Of a stretch of DNA of 64,000 nucleotides, positions 8,547 to 17,209 are shown one piece after another. The notes beneath the pieces were generated by a model. It did no database searches. It was given only the letters and a program-made list of their open reading frames with translations, and had not been told where the DNA came from. Source of the DNA: Pseudomonas sp. Irchel 3E20 (GTDB lineage: Bacteria > Pseudomonadota > Gammaproteobacteria > Pseudomonadales > Pseudomonadaceae); contig NZ_FYEE01000004.1 in NCBI RefSeq assembly GCF_900187645.1, positions 1-64,000 of the forward strand, given 5' to 3'. The position numbers and the translations under genes are program-made. Every line of letters begins with the position of its first letter. Within the stretch, counting starts at the first letter, position 1.

Positions 8547-9493
8547 GCAAAACGGCCCTGTGGGCCGGCGCGGGTGCGCTGGCCTTGCTGGTGGTGGCAG
8601 TTGCCGTGGGCCTGCGCCCAGGCAGTGAACCGGTGGCGGCGCAACCGCCAGCGCCGGTGGCCCATACGGCGGTCGGCGAGCCTGCGGTGGCGCGCCTGGG
8701 CAGCCAGCAGGTGACGCCTGAGGAACTCAAGGAACTGCTGGCCGCGTTACCTGCTGAGTCGCGCGAGCAATTGCGGGCCAACCGCCCGGCCCTCGAAGGC
8801 TGGATCCGCTCGCGCCTGGCGGAAAAAGCCGTGCTGGAGCAGGCCGAGGCCCAAGGCTGGCGCCAGCGCCCGCAGGTGGAGCGCCAGACCCGCGCCGCCA
8901 CCGAGCAGATCGTGTTTCGCGATTACTTGCAGTCGGTCAGCCAGGTGCCGGCGGGTTACCCCAGTGAGGCCGAGTTGCAGCAGGCCTATGACGCGGGCAA
9001 AGCAGATTGGGTGACGCCGCCGCTGTACCGGGTCAGCCAGATTTTCCTGGCGCTCGCTTCGCCCCAGGAGCTCGATGCAGTGCGCAAGCAGGCCCAGGAA
9101 CTGAGCCAGAAGGCCCAGGCCATGCCCGCGCAATTCGCCAGCCTGGCGAGCCAATATTCCCAGGCCGCTGACAGCGCCCAGCGCGGCGGCGACACCGGCC
9201 TGCAACCCTTGCAGCAACTGCTACCGGAGGCTCGCAGCGCGGTGATGCGGCTCAAGGTGGGCGGGGTGTCCGAGCCGGTGCAGAGCGCGGCGGGGTTTCA
9301 TGTACTCAAACTCATCGAGCAGCAACCGTCCCGTACCGCCAGCCTGGAAGAGGTGCGCGAGCGCCTGACCCAGGCCCTACGGGCCCAGCGTCAGGAACAG
9401 ATCGCCAAGGCCTACCTGGAAGGCATGCTCGATAGCGCCACCCTGAGCATCGATGGAGCGGTGTTGAACCAGGTGTTGGAGCAAAAGCAGTAG
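8543..9493 (+). CDS. Periplasmic peptidyl-prolyl cis-trans isomerase, parvulin (PpiC/SurA) type
   Basis: 316 aa. An N-terminal signal anchor (about 5-25, LWAGAGALALLVVAVAVGL) tethers it to the inner membrane. A SurA/PrsA-like helical region (about 55-150) precedes a parvulin domain (about 160-265: PPLYRVSQIFLALASPQEL; SQAADSAQRGGDTG; GGVSEPVQSAAGFHVLKLIE). It probably helps fold exported or outer-membrane proteins of the cluster, by analogy with PA0699. The start is GTG, overlapping the TGA of the YbjN-like gene, which indicates translational coupling. Confidence 0.85.
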   Translation: MSKTALWAGAGALALLVVAVAVGLRPGSEPVAAQPPAPVAHTAVGEPAVARLGSQQVTPEELKELLAALPAESREQLRANRPALEGWIRSRLAEKAVLEQAEAQGWRQRPQVERQTRAATEQIVFRDYLQSVSQVPAGYPSEAELQQAYDAGKADWVTPPLYRVSQIFLALASPQELDAVRKQAQELSQKAQAMPAQFASLASQYSQAADSAQRGGDTGLQPLQQLLPEARSAVMRLKVGGVSEPVQSAAGFHVLKLIEQQPSRTASLEEVRERLTQALRAQRQEQIAKAYLEGMLDSATLSIDGAVLNQVLEQKQ

Positions 9494-9557
9494 CGCAGCT
9501 GTCGGTAGCCTTTACCTGCCGCAATGGAAAACCAACAAGATCGACAGGGAGTCATCG

Positions 9558-10538
9558 ATGTCATTGACCGAGCCCACAGGACGTCAGGGGGCTGGCGAAT
9601 ATCCCGGCCAAACGCAGTCATCGGCCTCTTGGCTGGCGCTGGCCGCCGAGATCGAGCCACAGGTGGCCCAGTATTTTCTGGTCAGTGCCCGTTGTGGTTG
9701 TTTCATGCAGGCGGCGCGCAGTCTCAACATCAAGTCCACCGTGTTGCGCAAGCAACTGATGTTGCTGGAGGAGCATCTGCGCCGGGCGCTGTTCTGCTAC
9801 CAGGGCAGCGCCTTGAGCCTGAGCCGCGAAGGCCAGCAATTACAGGCACAACTGATTGCCCTGGCCCATGAGCGCAAATTGCCGGTGATCGAGCAGCCGC
9901 TGATTCGTCTGGCGGTGGCCGAGTCGATCCTGCATGACATCCTGGGACGCGACCTGATAGCCCTGTTGCGGCGCAATGCCAGCGCGCGCCTGGAAGTGCT
10001 CTCCCTGGACAGCCCCCTGGCCCTGCAAGCTGTCAGCGCCGATGTGGTGGTATGGCTGGCCGAGCCGGAACAGCCCCTAACGGGCCCCAGCTTTGCCACC
10101 CACGCACCGGTTTGCCTGGCCGAGCTCACTTACTTGCCCCATATTGCCAAGCGCTATTCGCGGGTGGCGGCGCGGCCCGACAGCCTCGACGACCTGGCCG
10201 ACTACATGCTGGTGCAATGGCAGCAAGATGCCCAGGTCGAAAGCTTCGGGCCGTGGAATGAATTGGTGGAACAGCGCCTGGCGGGGGTGGTGCAGGTGCA
10301 GGCGTATGAGTTGATGCTGGAGATGATCCGTTGTAGCGCGTGTATCGGTCTGTTGCCGGCCTATATGAGCCATTTCGATCGAGGCTTGACCGCATTGCCC
10401 GGGCTGTTCGCCCAAGGCATGGCGCGGCAGGTGTGGATGGCGACCAATGCGCGGGTGGAACACCACGAGTCGGTGGCGTTGATCGTGGAGTTGATCCGCA
10501 ACACCTTTAATGAGCGCAAAGAGTGGTTCGAGTTGTAG
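9558..10538 (+). CDS. LysR-like transcriptional regulator, last gene of the Pdt-like cluster
   Basis: 326 aa. An N-terminal helix-turn-helix (about 38-95, FLVSARCGCFMQAARSLNIK) is followed by a divergent type-2 periplasmic-binding fold (LIRLAVAESILHDILGRDLI onward) and ends near LIRNTFNERKEWFEL. The HTH lacks some usual LysR residues, so DNA-binding specificity cannot be guessed. It corresponds in position to PA0701. Its TAG stop is part of a REP element (GTAGCAAGCGGG from 10535), so the original C-terminus may have differed. Confidence 0.7.
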   Translation: MSLTEPTGRQGAGEYPGQTQSSASWLALAAEIEPQVAQYFLVSARCGCFMQAARSLNIKSTVLRKQLMLLEEHLRRALFCYQGSALSLSREGQQLQAQLIALAHERKLPVIEQPLIRLAVAESILHDILGRDLIALLRRNASARLEVLSLDSPLALQAVSADVVVWLAEPEQPLTGPSFATHAPVCLAELTYLPHIAKRYSRVAARPDSLDDLADYMLVQWQQDAQVESFGPWNELVEQRLAGVVQVQAYELMLEMIRCSACIGLLPAYMSHFDRGLTALPGLFAQGMARQVWMATNARVEHHESVALIVELIRNTFNERKEWFEL

Positions 10539-10660
10539 CAAGCGGGTTGGCTTCGGGCGCCGATCCCGCTCTGGAGTGCGTAGCGCGCCTGAAAATGTGA
10601 GTTGCTCCATCCATTTTCAGGGCGCCTGCGCAGCCCAGCGCGGGCGAGCCCGCTGACTAC
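10535..10660. repeat. REPIN-type inverted repeat pair
   Basis: Begins with GTAGCAAGCGGG and ends with the opposing GCGCGGGCGAGCCCGC-type arm. Inside, GCGCCTGAAAATG (10585-10597) and CATTTTCAGGGCGC (10612-10625) form a second stem. Related copies occur at 19130-19240, 30643-30732 and 40158-40181. The left end supplies the stop codon of the preceding LysR gene. Confidence 0.75.
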
Positions 10661-10675
10661 TTAGGGGCAGGCAGA

Positions 10676-10942
10676 TCAGGCCGGCATGGTCCAGGGCTTG
10701 AGGGCGTAGCCTTCCTGGCTCAGCTGCTCGCGGGTCTGGGTCAGCAGGTCGGCCAGCTTGGCTGGGTCGCGGTAGGCGCTGCTCGGGATCTGCTGGTGGC
10801 CGATGTGGGTGTTGGTGCGGTCGACAACGGCCAGGTTCAGTTCACCGTTGCCGTCTTGTTGGGCCCAAGCGATGCACTGGAAAGGTTCAAATGCATGGCC
10901 GGCGATCAAAAGTGCTTCGTTGAAACGGAGCGGGGCGTTCAT
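10676..10942 (-). CDS. Small conserved hypothetical protein
   Basis: 88 aa from the ATG at 10942, which has AGAGAGAAG a few bases upstream; a longer frame starts at 10966. Sequence features: RFNEALLIAGHAFEPFQCIA near the start, then NLAVVDRTNTHIGHQQIP and a helical end. No signal peptide or membrane segment. I do not recognise a named family. It reads divergently from the sigma-54 activator gene across about 350 bases. Confidence 0.6.
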   Translation of the reverse strand: MNAPLRFNEALLIAGHAFEPFQCIAWAQQDGNGELNLAVVDRTNTHIGHQQIPSSAYRDPAKLADLLTQTREQLSQEGYALKPWTMPA

Positions 10943-11296
10943 GGGGTCTTCTCTCTGTATGCCCAATCAAATGATGTGCCGTCGGTTGGGCGTACCGTGC
11001 GGCTGGATACTTGTACTGATGCTTGATGTCCGGTGGCGGGTCACACATTCAGCGTAAGTTTTTTCATGTTTGTTTCGTTTGGCTGTTTATAAACACAATA
11101 TTGAAAGCTAAATGAAAGCTTTTGCTTCGCAAGGTAACTTCAGACGTGGATTCTTATAACCAATACAGAGGTATTTGCTATTACCGCTATAGTCAATCGA
11201 TACAAGGGCGCGTCAAGTTCTTGCTAGTGTTACAACCGGGCTAGCCAAATCACTGTTTCTACTCACAATTCTTAATTTTGGCGCCAAGGAACAGTC
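10943..11296. other. AT-rich divergent intergenic region
   Basis: Separates the small minus-strand gene from the sigma-54 activator. It is clearly more AT-rich than its surroundings and contains no convincing ORF. A promoter for the activator must lie here, but no strong -35/-10 pair or GG-N10-GC element was found. CGATACA near 11200 is a partial match to the TGATACA half (reverse complement of TGTATCA) of the motif repeated upstream of fapA. Confidence 0.4.
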
Positions 11297-12622
11297 ATGA
11301 ACGAAGCGCCGGCCCTACGCCGACTACTGGTGGTCGATCCCTGCGATGACTGTCATGGCCTGCTGCCCGGTTTACGGGCGGTGGGCTGGGACGTCGACAG
11401 CTGCAACCTCGAAGCGGCCAGTGACCGCACCTGCGATGTCGGGTTATTGCGTTTGCAGTCTTTTCACCTGGAACGTCCCGAAGCGGTCAAGGAACTCATC
11501 AGCCGCAGCGGCACCGAATGGATTGCCGTGCTCAGCCCGGAAGTCTTGCGATTACAGAACGTTGGCGACTTTGTTTGCGAGTGGTTCTTCGATTTCCATA
11601 CCTTACCGTTCGATGTCTCCCGTGTGCAGGTGACACTTGGTCGCGCCTTTGGCATGGCACGCTTGCGCGGCAAGGGTTCGGTGCGCATCGACGAGCCCGA
11701 ACACGAGCTATTGGGCGATAGCCGGCCGATCCGCGAACTGCGCAAGCTGCTGGGAAAATTGGCGCCCACCGAGTCGCCGGTACTGATCCGTGGCGAAAGC
11801 GGCACCGGCAAGGAATTGGTGGCGCGCACCCTGCATCGCCAATCACAGCGCCACAGCAAGCCCTTTGTGGCGATCAACTGCGGGGCTATTCCCGAGCACC
11901 TGATCCAGTCCGAACTGTTCGGCCACGAAAAGGGTGCCTTTACCGGCGCTCACCAGCGCAAGGTCGGGCGCATCGAGGCCGCCCATGGCGGCACTTTGTT
12001 CCTGGATGAAATCGGCGACCTGCCCTTGGAGTTGCAAGCCAGCCTGCTGCGTTTTCTTCAAGAAAAACATATCGAACGGGTGGGCGGCAGCCAGCCGATC
12101 CCGGTGGATGTGCGGGTGCTGGCCGCGACCCACGTTGACCTGGAGGCGGCCATCGAGAGGAAGCGTTTTCGCGAAGACCTGTACTACCGCTTGAATGTCC
12201 TGCAAGTGGTCACCGCGCCCCTGCGCGAGCGCCATGGCGACCTGGGGATGCTGGCCAACCATTTTTCCCACTTCTATAGCCAGGAAACCGGGCGCCGCCC
12301 CCGCAGTTTCAGCGAGGACGCCCTGGTGGCCATGGGCAAGCACGAATGGCCGGGCAACGTGCGCGAGCTGGCCAACCGGGTCCGCCGCGGCTTGGTGCTG
12401 GCCGAAGGCCGGCAGATCGAGGCCCGCGACCTGGGCCTGCTGAGCAACCAGGCCATCGCCGCGCCCATGGGCACCCTGGAAGACTACAAGACCCGCGCCG
12501 AGCGCCAGGCCTTGTGCGATGTGTTGAACCGCCACAGCGACAACCTCAGCGTCGCCGCCCGGGTGCTGGGGGTGTCGCGGCCCACCTTTTATCGCCTGCT
12601 GCACAAACACCAGATCCGCTAA
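11297..12622 (+). CDS. Sigma-54-dependent activator with VpsR/FleQ-like N-terminal domain, likely fap regulator
   Basis: 441 aa. The N-terminal domain (about 1-125) is receiver-like but lacks a clear phosphorylation set and ends in GRAFGMARLRGKG, as in FleQ/VpsR proteins. The AAA+ domain (about 138-370) has Walker A GESGTGKE (166-173), the sigma-54 contact loop GAFTGA (213-218) and Walker B TLFLDEIGD. A Fis-type HTH closes the protein (NLSVAARVLGVSRPTFYRLL). It is convergent with fapF across a shared terminator. The fap operon on the other strand has a -24/-12 promoter, so this protein is the natural candidate activator. The FleQ/VpsR resemblance raises the possibility of c-di-GMP input. Confidence 0.85.
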   Translation: MNEAPALRRLLVVDPCDDCHGLLPGLRAVGWDVDSCNLEAASDRTCDVGLLRLQSFHLERPEAVKELISRSGTEWIAVLSPEVLRLQNVGDFVCEWFFDFHTLPFDVSRVQVTLGRAFGMARLRGKGSVRIDEPEHELLGDSRPIRELRKLLGKLAPTESPVLIRGESGTGKELVARTLHRQSQRHSKPFVAINCGAIPEHLIQSELFGHEKGAFTGAHQRKVGRIEAAHGGTLFLDEIGDLPLELQASLLRFLQEKHIERVGGSQPIPVDVRVLAATHVDLEAAIERKRFREDLYYRLNVLQVVTAPLRERHGDLGMLANHFSHFYSQETGRRPRSFSEDALVAMGKHEWPGNVRELANRVRRGLVLAEGRQIEARDLGLLSNQAIAAPMGTLEDYKTRAERQALCDVLNRHSDNLSVAARVLGVSRPTFYRLLHKHQIR

Positions 12623-12631
12623 ACGGGCATA

Positions 12632-12669
12632 AAAAGGCCCGCTGCGACGTGAATCGCGGCGGGCCTTTT
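12632..12669. terminator. Bidirectional rho-independent terminator
   Basis: AAAAGGCCCGC (12632-12642) pairs with GCGGGCCTTTT (12659-12669), giving a GC-rich stem with T-runs on both strands. It sits in the 55-base gap between the convergent sigma-54 activator and fapF and should end both transcripts. Confidence 0.85.
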
Positions 12670-12677
12670 GGCATGGC

Positions 12678-13982
12678 TTAGAAGTAGTAGGGGAATTTCA
12701 GGCTGAAGGTGAAATCCGGGGCGTCGTCGGTCAGGCCGATGGACAGGTTGGGCACAATGGTCAGGTTGTCGGTGGCGGCCACGGTCATGCCGACGTTGAA
12801 GTAGCCGGCGTTGGCATCGCTGGACACCACCGATTGCCAGTCGCCACCATCGGACTTGAGCTTGCTCTTTTTCTGGATCAGGTCGGACACCGAAAACGAC
12901 ATACTCATTTTCTCGTTCAACGCAAAAGCAATACCGGCGCCAATCTGGAAGCTGTCGCCCAGGCGTACGCTGCCAGGGGTCTTGATGCTGGGTGAGGAGC
13001 TGATGTCGTCGAAATCCTGCTCCAGGTTGTGGGTGTACGACAGGCTGCCGAACAGCACGGCCGGGTCGAAGGTCTTGACCAGGGAAATGCCCGGGGTGAT
13101 CGACCACACACCGTTACCGGTGGGCAACTCATCCGGTACGAACAGGTTGGTGTTGTTGCTTACCTGGCGCAGCTTGATGCCGAACGGCTCCTTGCCGGTG
13201 GGCGCCTTGACCCGCAGGGTGACGACCGCGTCGGGGGTGTTTACCGACTCGTCCATGAACTTGTACGCCACGCCGAAGTTGACATCGCCGATGGTCGGGT
13301 CGCGGGTGATGGATTTTTCGCTGGTCACGCCCGCCGCGCCGTTTTGCGCGCCGCCGGATTGATAAGTGGATTCGCGATAGACCACCGGCACGTTCAGGTC
13401 GAACTGCCAACGGTTGTTGAAGTTGTAGCGCCCGGTGACGTCGAAGGTCCAGTTGTCGGCCTTGATCCGATCCAGGTTGATGTTGCCCAGGAAGATCGAA
13501 TCCAGGGCCAGGAAGCCGTTGAGGATCAACTGGCGCGTGTCGTAGCGCGAATAAGTCATGCCGGTTTCGAGGCTGAAACTGCCGCCGCCAAAGAAGCCGC
13601 TGGCCTCGTCATACAGGTTGGAGACGCTCTGGGCCGGTGCCGAATCGTCCTGCAGGGACTGGCCGTAGGAGGTTGCGCCCGCGCCACCGGCCGCCCCTCC
13701 CGAGGCGGCTGCGGCACCGGTGCCCGCGACCTGGTTGCCGCGCATATCGGCGGGGGATTTGGCCAGGCGTTTGGGCGCCGGTGTCGCCGGTTGGTCTTCC
13801 ACTTGGCGGACTCGTTGTTCAAGTACCGCCAACGCTTTTTGTTGAACTTCGTAGCGTTGTTTCAACGCTATAAGTTCTTGTTTCAATGCCTCTATGTCCG
13901 CATCGGGCGCCGCTTGCAATAAGGCCGAAGGAAACAGAGTGCTCAGACACACAACAGCGCGCAGCGTCGATGATCGGTACAT
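12678..13982 (-). CDS. fapF: FapF, outer-membrane amyloid transporter
   Basis: 434 aa. Signal peptide ([17 protein letters not shown]), then a coiled coil (about 27-65, [17 protein letters not shown]) as in FapF, where it trimerises and gates the pore. A Gly/Ala-rich linker follows, and then a beta-barrel from about 130 to the C-terminal Phe (FSLKFPYYF). FapF exports FapC and FapB subunits to the surface. It is the last gene of fapABCDEF, 46 bases after fapE, and ends before a bidirectional terminator. Confidence 0.93.
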   Translation of the reverse strand: MYRSSTLRAVVCLSTLFPSALLQAAPDADIEALKQELIALKQRYEVQQKALAVLEQRVRQVEDQPATPAPKRLAKSPADMRGNQVAGTGAAAASGGAAGGAGATSYGQSLQDDSAPAQSVSNLYDEASGFFGGGSFSLETGMTYSRYDTRQLILNGFLALDSIFLGNINLDRIKADNWTFDVTGRYNFNNRWQFDLNVPVVYRESTYQSGGAQNGAAGVTSEKSITRDPTIGDVNFGVAYKFMDESVNTPDAVVTLRVKAPTGKEPFGIKLRQVSNNTNLFVPDELPTGNGVWSITPGISLVKTFDPAVLFGSLSYTHNLEQDFDDISSSPSIKTPGSVRLGDSFQIGAGIAFALNEKMSMSFSVSDLIQKKSKLKSDGGDWQSVVSSDANAGYFNVGMTVAATDNLTIVPNLSIGLTDDAPDFTFSLKFPYYF

Positions 13983-14028
13983 GAATTAAGCCGTCCCTTT
14001 AAACCCAATGGTCGAGAAGCAGCGTAGT

Positions 14029-14787
14029 TCAATATCCCAAGTTGCGTAGGCCAACGAGTTGGCTCAAGTTGCAATCCAGTGCGCCGGCGCTAGGGCCGTT
14101 GTTATTGAGTACTACGTTGAGTTGAGTGAGGTTATTGACCAGGTTGCTACTGCCCAGTAGCCGGGTGTTTTGCAACAGGCCGCCTTGAGCTACTTGTTGC
14201 AGGGTGCTGCCCTGGTTGTTGCTGGCCTGGATGGCCATCTGGATGCCGCCGCCGTTGTTGGACACCGCGATGCTGCCGGCGCCATTGCTGGCGGTGACGG
14301 CGTTGTCGCCGGTCAGCAGCACACCCTGGTTGGGCGCCAGGGCCGGGGCCTGGTTGGCTTCGCTGACGTCGATGCTGACGTTGTTATAGGCCGTGTTGCC
14401 ATCCCCCGCGGCCCGCACGCTCTGGGTTACGCCCTGGCCGCTGCCCAGGCCCGCGCCGCCGATGATGTTGCCCGTGCCCGGGTTGCCGGGCGTACCGCCG
14501 CCCTTGCCGGGTTCATTGATGGTGGAGACGTAAAACTGCGGCTTGATGGTCGATTGCTGAACTTGCATGGACGTGGCGGCGCCAATCACGTCGCCAGTGG
14601 CGTTGCGCCATGTAGTACTCATGACAATACCGAAGCTGATGATCCGCCCCGGCATCACATAACGGCCGCGAAGTTCCGAGAGTTCCGCATCCTTGATCTC
14701 GATGGGTTTGAATCCCGAACTGGCCAGTGCGGGAAGGGGAAGTACGGCAACCAGACAAGCGGTCGCCAGCCAGTATGGAGTTTTCAT
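14029..14787 (-). CDS. fapE: FapE, accessory amyloid protein
   Basis: 252 aa. Signal peptide (TACLVAVLPLPALAS), then the conserved FapE opening (FKPIEIKDAELSELRGRYVM). An Asn/Gly/Gln-rich middle follows (SVRAAGDGNTAYNNVSID; TASNGAGSIAVSNNGGG). FapE is a minor fibre component or export factor in known Fap systems. It lies between fapD and fapF in the standard order. Confidence 0.92.
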   Translation of the reverse strand: MKTPYWLATACLVAVLPLPALASSGFKPIEIKDAELSELRGRYVMPGRIISFGIVMSTTWRNATGDVIGAATSMQVQQSTIKPQFYVSTINEPGKGGGTPGNPGTGNIIGGAGLGSGQGVTQSVRAAGDGNTAYNNVSIDVSEANQAPALAPNQGVLLTGDNAVTASNGAGSIAVSNNGGGIQMAIQASNNQGSTLQQVAQGGLLQNTRLLGSSNLVNNLTQLNVVLNNNGPSAGALDCNLSQLVGLRNLGY

Positions 14788-14833
14788 GTGCTGCTGCTCC
14801 CGGAGCGTCCTGCTCCTTTATCTAAAGTGGCGT

Positions 14834-15526
14834 TTAGAAGAAGTCGCTTTGAATGAAACCAAAGTCCAGTAGTTCTGCATCTTTGACCGGGTTGAAACCG
14901 TCGAGCTTGTTTTTGGCCGTGACTGGCAGCGGTGGCGTGAGCAGGGCGTTGGCTTTGTCATAACCGGGGCCGATGATGGCGAACACGATGCCGTTCCAGC
15001 CTTTGACGAAATCTTCATGGGTGTAGCGTTTATGGCCCAGGACGGGGTCGCCGATGTAAACCCAGTCCTTTTCCGTGCGTTGCAGTACCACGAAGTGCTT
15101 GTAGCCGCGGATATCCACCAACACCACCACGGGAATGGAGATGTCCTGCAGCTTGTCCGCCGGTATCCGATACCCCCGCGCACGCATGCCGATGCTTTCC
15201 ACGTAGAGCTTCATGTCCAGCATGGAAAACCCTTGTGTGCGCACCAAGTCATGGTCAGCGTTGGCCAACATGCCCTCGATCACCTGGTTTTCATCGACAT
15301 CCAGCCAGTAGCTCTGGCGCAGCACCGTGGCCAGTGCGGCGGCGCCGCAACTGAAATCGGTTTTTTGTTCCACCAGGTCGACGAATTTACGCTCACGCAC
15401 GCTTTGCACTTGCTTGTAAACCAAGGTGCCGCCAGGAAGGGCGGCAATGGCCATGGAGGCCGCCTGGCACTGCGCCGAGGCCAACCCGGTCAGGCCCAAC
15501 AGAACGGCGAGGGCGGCAATTCGCAT
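14834..15526 (-). CDS. fapD: FapD, C39-like cysteine peptidase of the amyloid operon
   Basis: 230 aa from ATG 15526; the frame extends further upstream but MRIAALAVLLGLTGLASA is a clear signal peptide. C39-family catalytic residues are visible: Cys60 in TDFSCGAAALATVL, His144 in GYKHFVVLQ and Asp160 in YIGDPVLG. FapD is thought to process or police Fap subunits during export. A perfect hairpin lies in the fapC-fapD gap and could lower expression of fapD relative to fapC. Confidence 0.93.
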   Translation of the reverse strand: MRIAALAVLLGLTGLASAQCQAASMAIAALPGGTLVYKQVQSVRERKFVDLVEQKTDFSCGAAALATVLRQSYWLDVDENQVIEGMLANADHDLVRTQGFSMLDMKLYVESIGMRARGYRIPADKLQDISIPVVVLVDIRGYKHFVVLQRTEKDWVYIGDPVLGHKRYTHEDFVKGWNGIVFAIIGPGYDKANALLTPPLPVTAKNKLDGFNPVKDAELLDFGFIQSDFF

Positions 15527-15555
15527 GGTCGATACGCCTTGCTGGGGGAAATGGG

Positions 15556-15577
15556 AAAGCCCCGTTGCCGGGGCTTT
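15556..15577 (-). promoter_or_regulatory. Perfect RNA hairpin between fapC and fapD
   Basis: On the minus strand AAAGCCCCG, loop GCAA (a GNRA tetraloop), CGGGGCTTT: a 9-bp perfect stem. No U-run follows, so it is more likely a 3'-end stabiliser or RNase stop for fapC mRNA, or a weak attenuator, than a full terminator. It would fit a need for much more FapC than FapD-F. Confidence 0.5.
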
Positions 15578-15591
15578 GGGGTTTATTGCCG

Positions 15592-16563
15592 TCAGTTGCC
15601 AGCAGGGCAAGCGTTGCAACCGGCCGCAATCGACATCGAGTTGACTTGTTGGTTACTCACGCCAGCGGCGTTGTTGTAGCCCACGTTGCCGGAGTTGCTG
15701 TTCACCGAACCGGTGGTGGTAGCGTTGTTGACTACAGGGTTTTTCCAGCCGTCTTTGACCAGCACTTGTTGGGTCCATACCGCGCCCAGCAAGAAGTTGC
15801 CTTGTTCTACGAGGTCAACTTTCTGGCCTTTGTTGCCACCGCTGCCGCTACCACCTTTGTCGTCGTAGTAGCCACCTTTGTCGTCTTTGATGGTGCCTTT
15901 GATGGTGCCTTTGTAGGAACCACCGGCGATGGCACCGCCACTGAGGCTGACCACTTTGTTTTCACGATCGGCTTTGTTGTTGACACCCAGGTCGGTGCTG
16001 TTTTGCGATGCGCCTGAAACCGCGTTGGCCACGCGGCCGCCGGACACAGCAATCGCCAGGTCGTTTTTCTGTTGGTTGAAGTTGCCGGCCGCGTTGTTGA
16101 AGCCGATGTTGCCGGAGTTGCTGTTAACGCTGTTGTCAACTTGCGCACGGTTTTGGGTCGAGGCGTTTTTCACGTAGTTGTTGACGTTGTTCTGGCTCGC
16201 CAATGCCAGGGCGTTGGCGCTACCGAACACAAAGGCTTCGTCAGCGGTGGCGATGGCTGCGTTGTTGGCTTGTTGGTTGCCGTCGCCGGCTGCGTTGTTG
16301 CCGCCTACGTTGCCGCTGTTGCTGTTGAATGAGTTGTCAGACTTGGCATTGTTTTTGGTGGCCTGATTGTTCACATAGTTGTCTTCACTGTTCTGCGTGT
16401 CGGCGGAAATGGCGGTAGCGCCGGCGCCGATTTGCAGTTGGTCCTGCCAGGTTGGCCCTTGTGGTTTGTGCGGGTGTTTTTTGTCGCTGTCAGCCTGAGC
16501 AGCCATAGCCATCACTGCAGCCAAGGCGAAAACCAGTGGTTTCAGAGCGGTTGTAGGTTTCAT
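15592..16563 (-). CDS. fapC: FapC, major functional-amyloid subunit
   Basis: 323 aa. A signal peptide (VFALAAVMAMAAQA) is followed by three imperfect amyloid repeats: R1 about 68-105 (SNSGNVGGNNAAGDGNQQAN), R2 about 132-170 (SNSGNIGFNNAAGNFNQQKN) and R3 about 275-313 (SNSGNVGYNNAAGVSNQQVN). Linker 1 is short, about 26 residues. Linker 2 (about 171-274) is long, Gly/Lys/Asp-rich and internally repetitive. The C-terminal CNAC (316-319) is the conserved CxxC of FapC. It forms the bulk of the fibre. Confidence 0.95.
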   Translation of the reverse strand: MKPTTALKPLVFALAAVMAMAAQADSDKKHPHKPQGPTWQDQLQIGAGATAISADTQNSEDNYVNNQATKNNAKSDNSFNSNSGNVGGNNAAGDGNQQANNAAIATADEAFVFGSANALALASQNNVNNYVKNASTQNRAQVDNSVNSNSGNIGFNNAAGNFNQQKNDLAIAVSGGRVANAVSGASQNSTDLGVNNKADRENKVVSLSGGAIAGGSYKGTIKGTIKDDKGGYYDDKGGSGSGGNKGQKVDLVEQGNFLLGAVWTQQVLVKDGWKNPVVNNATTTGSVNSNSGNVGYNNAAGVSNQQVNSMSIAAGCNACPAGN

Positions 16564-16627
16564 GGTGTTTCTCCGTGCCTATTGAATTGGTTAAGTGTTG
16601 CGACTTGCCAAGTGCACTGCGGTTGGG

Positions 16628-17209
16628 TCAATCAGCGACCCGGATGCTCAGGGTGTTGGCCATGCGGTTCCCCACACCCGCGCTCTGGTTCACCTGAATC
16701 ACGCCACGGCTGCCGGTGAAGGCCTGGTCACTGGTGGTGACCTGGCGGCTGCCGGTGGGTGTGCCAGTTGCTCCCGAGACTGGTAGCAGCGCCACGTTCT
16801 GTTGCGACAGGGCGCTGTCATCGACGCTTTGCGGTTGGGCACTGATGCTGACCCGCAAGGCGTTAATCATTTGGTTATTGGCCCCGGCGGACTGGTTGAC
16901 GCCCAGTGCACCGTTGCCGTTGATGAACGAGTTGCCGCTGATGTCGCTGCTGGCGTTCATCGAACGGTTGGCGGCGGTATTGATGCTCTGCTGCAGGCTG
17001 TTGACGGCTTTGGCGTCTTTGCCTATGGCAATGGCCCGGCTGTTGACTTGCTGCTGTTGATCGCCGGCGGCCTGGTTGACCATCAGGTTGCCGCGATAGG
17101 CCGCGCCGGAATTATCGATCCGGGCCTGGTTGACCACCGCTACGGCGGAGTCGGCCAGGGCGCTGGTGCTGGCGAGCAGGGCGATTGCCATTACAGTGAG
17201 TTTCATCAT
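16628..17209 (-). CDS. fapB: FapB, minor amyloid subunit / nucleator
   Basis: 193 aa. Signal peptide (MAIALLASTSALADS), then Gln/Asn/Ala-rich repeats recalling FapC (GNLMVNQAAGDQQQQVNSRA, about 40; GALGVNQSAGANNQMINAL, about 100; GVIQVNQSAGVGNRMANTL, about 170). In studied systems FapB nucleates FapC fibrillation. Two Met codons in tandem begin the frame and the first overlaps the fapA stop by one base. Confidence 0.94.
   Translation of the reverse strand: MMKLTVMAIALLASTSALADSAVAVVNQARIDNSGAAYRGNLMVNQAAGDQQQQVNSRAIAIGKDAKAVNSLQQSINTAANRSMNASSDISGNSFINGNGALGVNQSAGANNQMINALRVSISAQPQSVDDSALSQQNVALLPVSGATGTPTGSRQVTTSDQAFTGSRGVIQVNQSAGVGNRMANTLSIRVAD

Noticed and set aside
11041..11296. Sigma-54 autoregulatory promoter of the activator gene
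   Set aside because: No GG-N10-GC element found and only a partial match to the fapA upstream motif.
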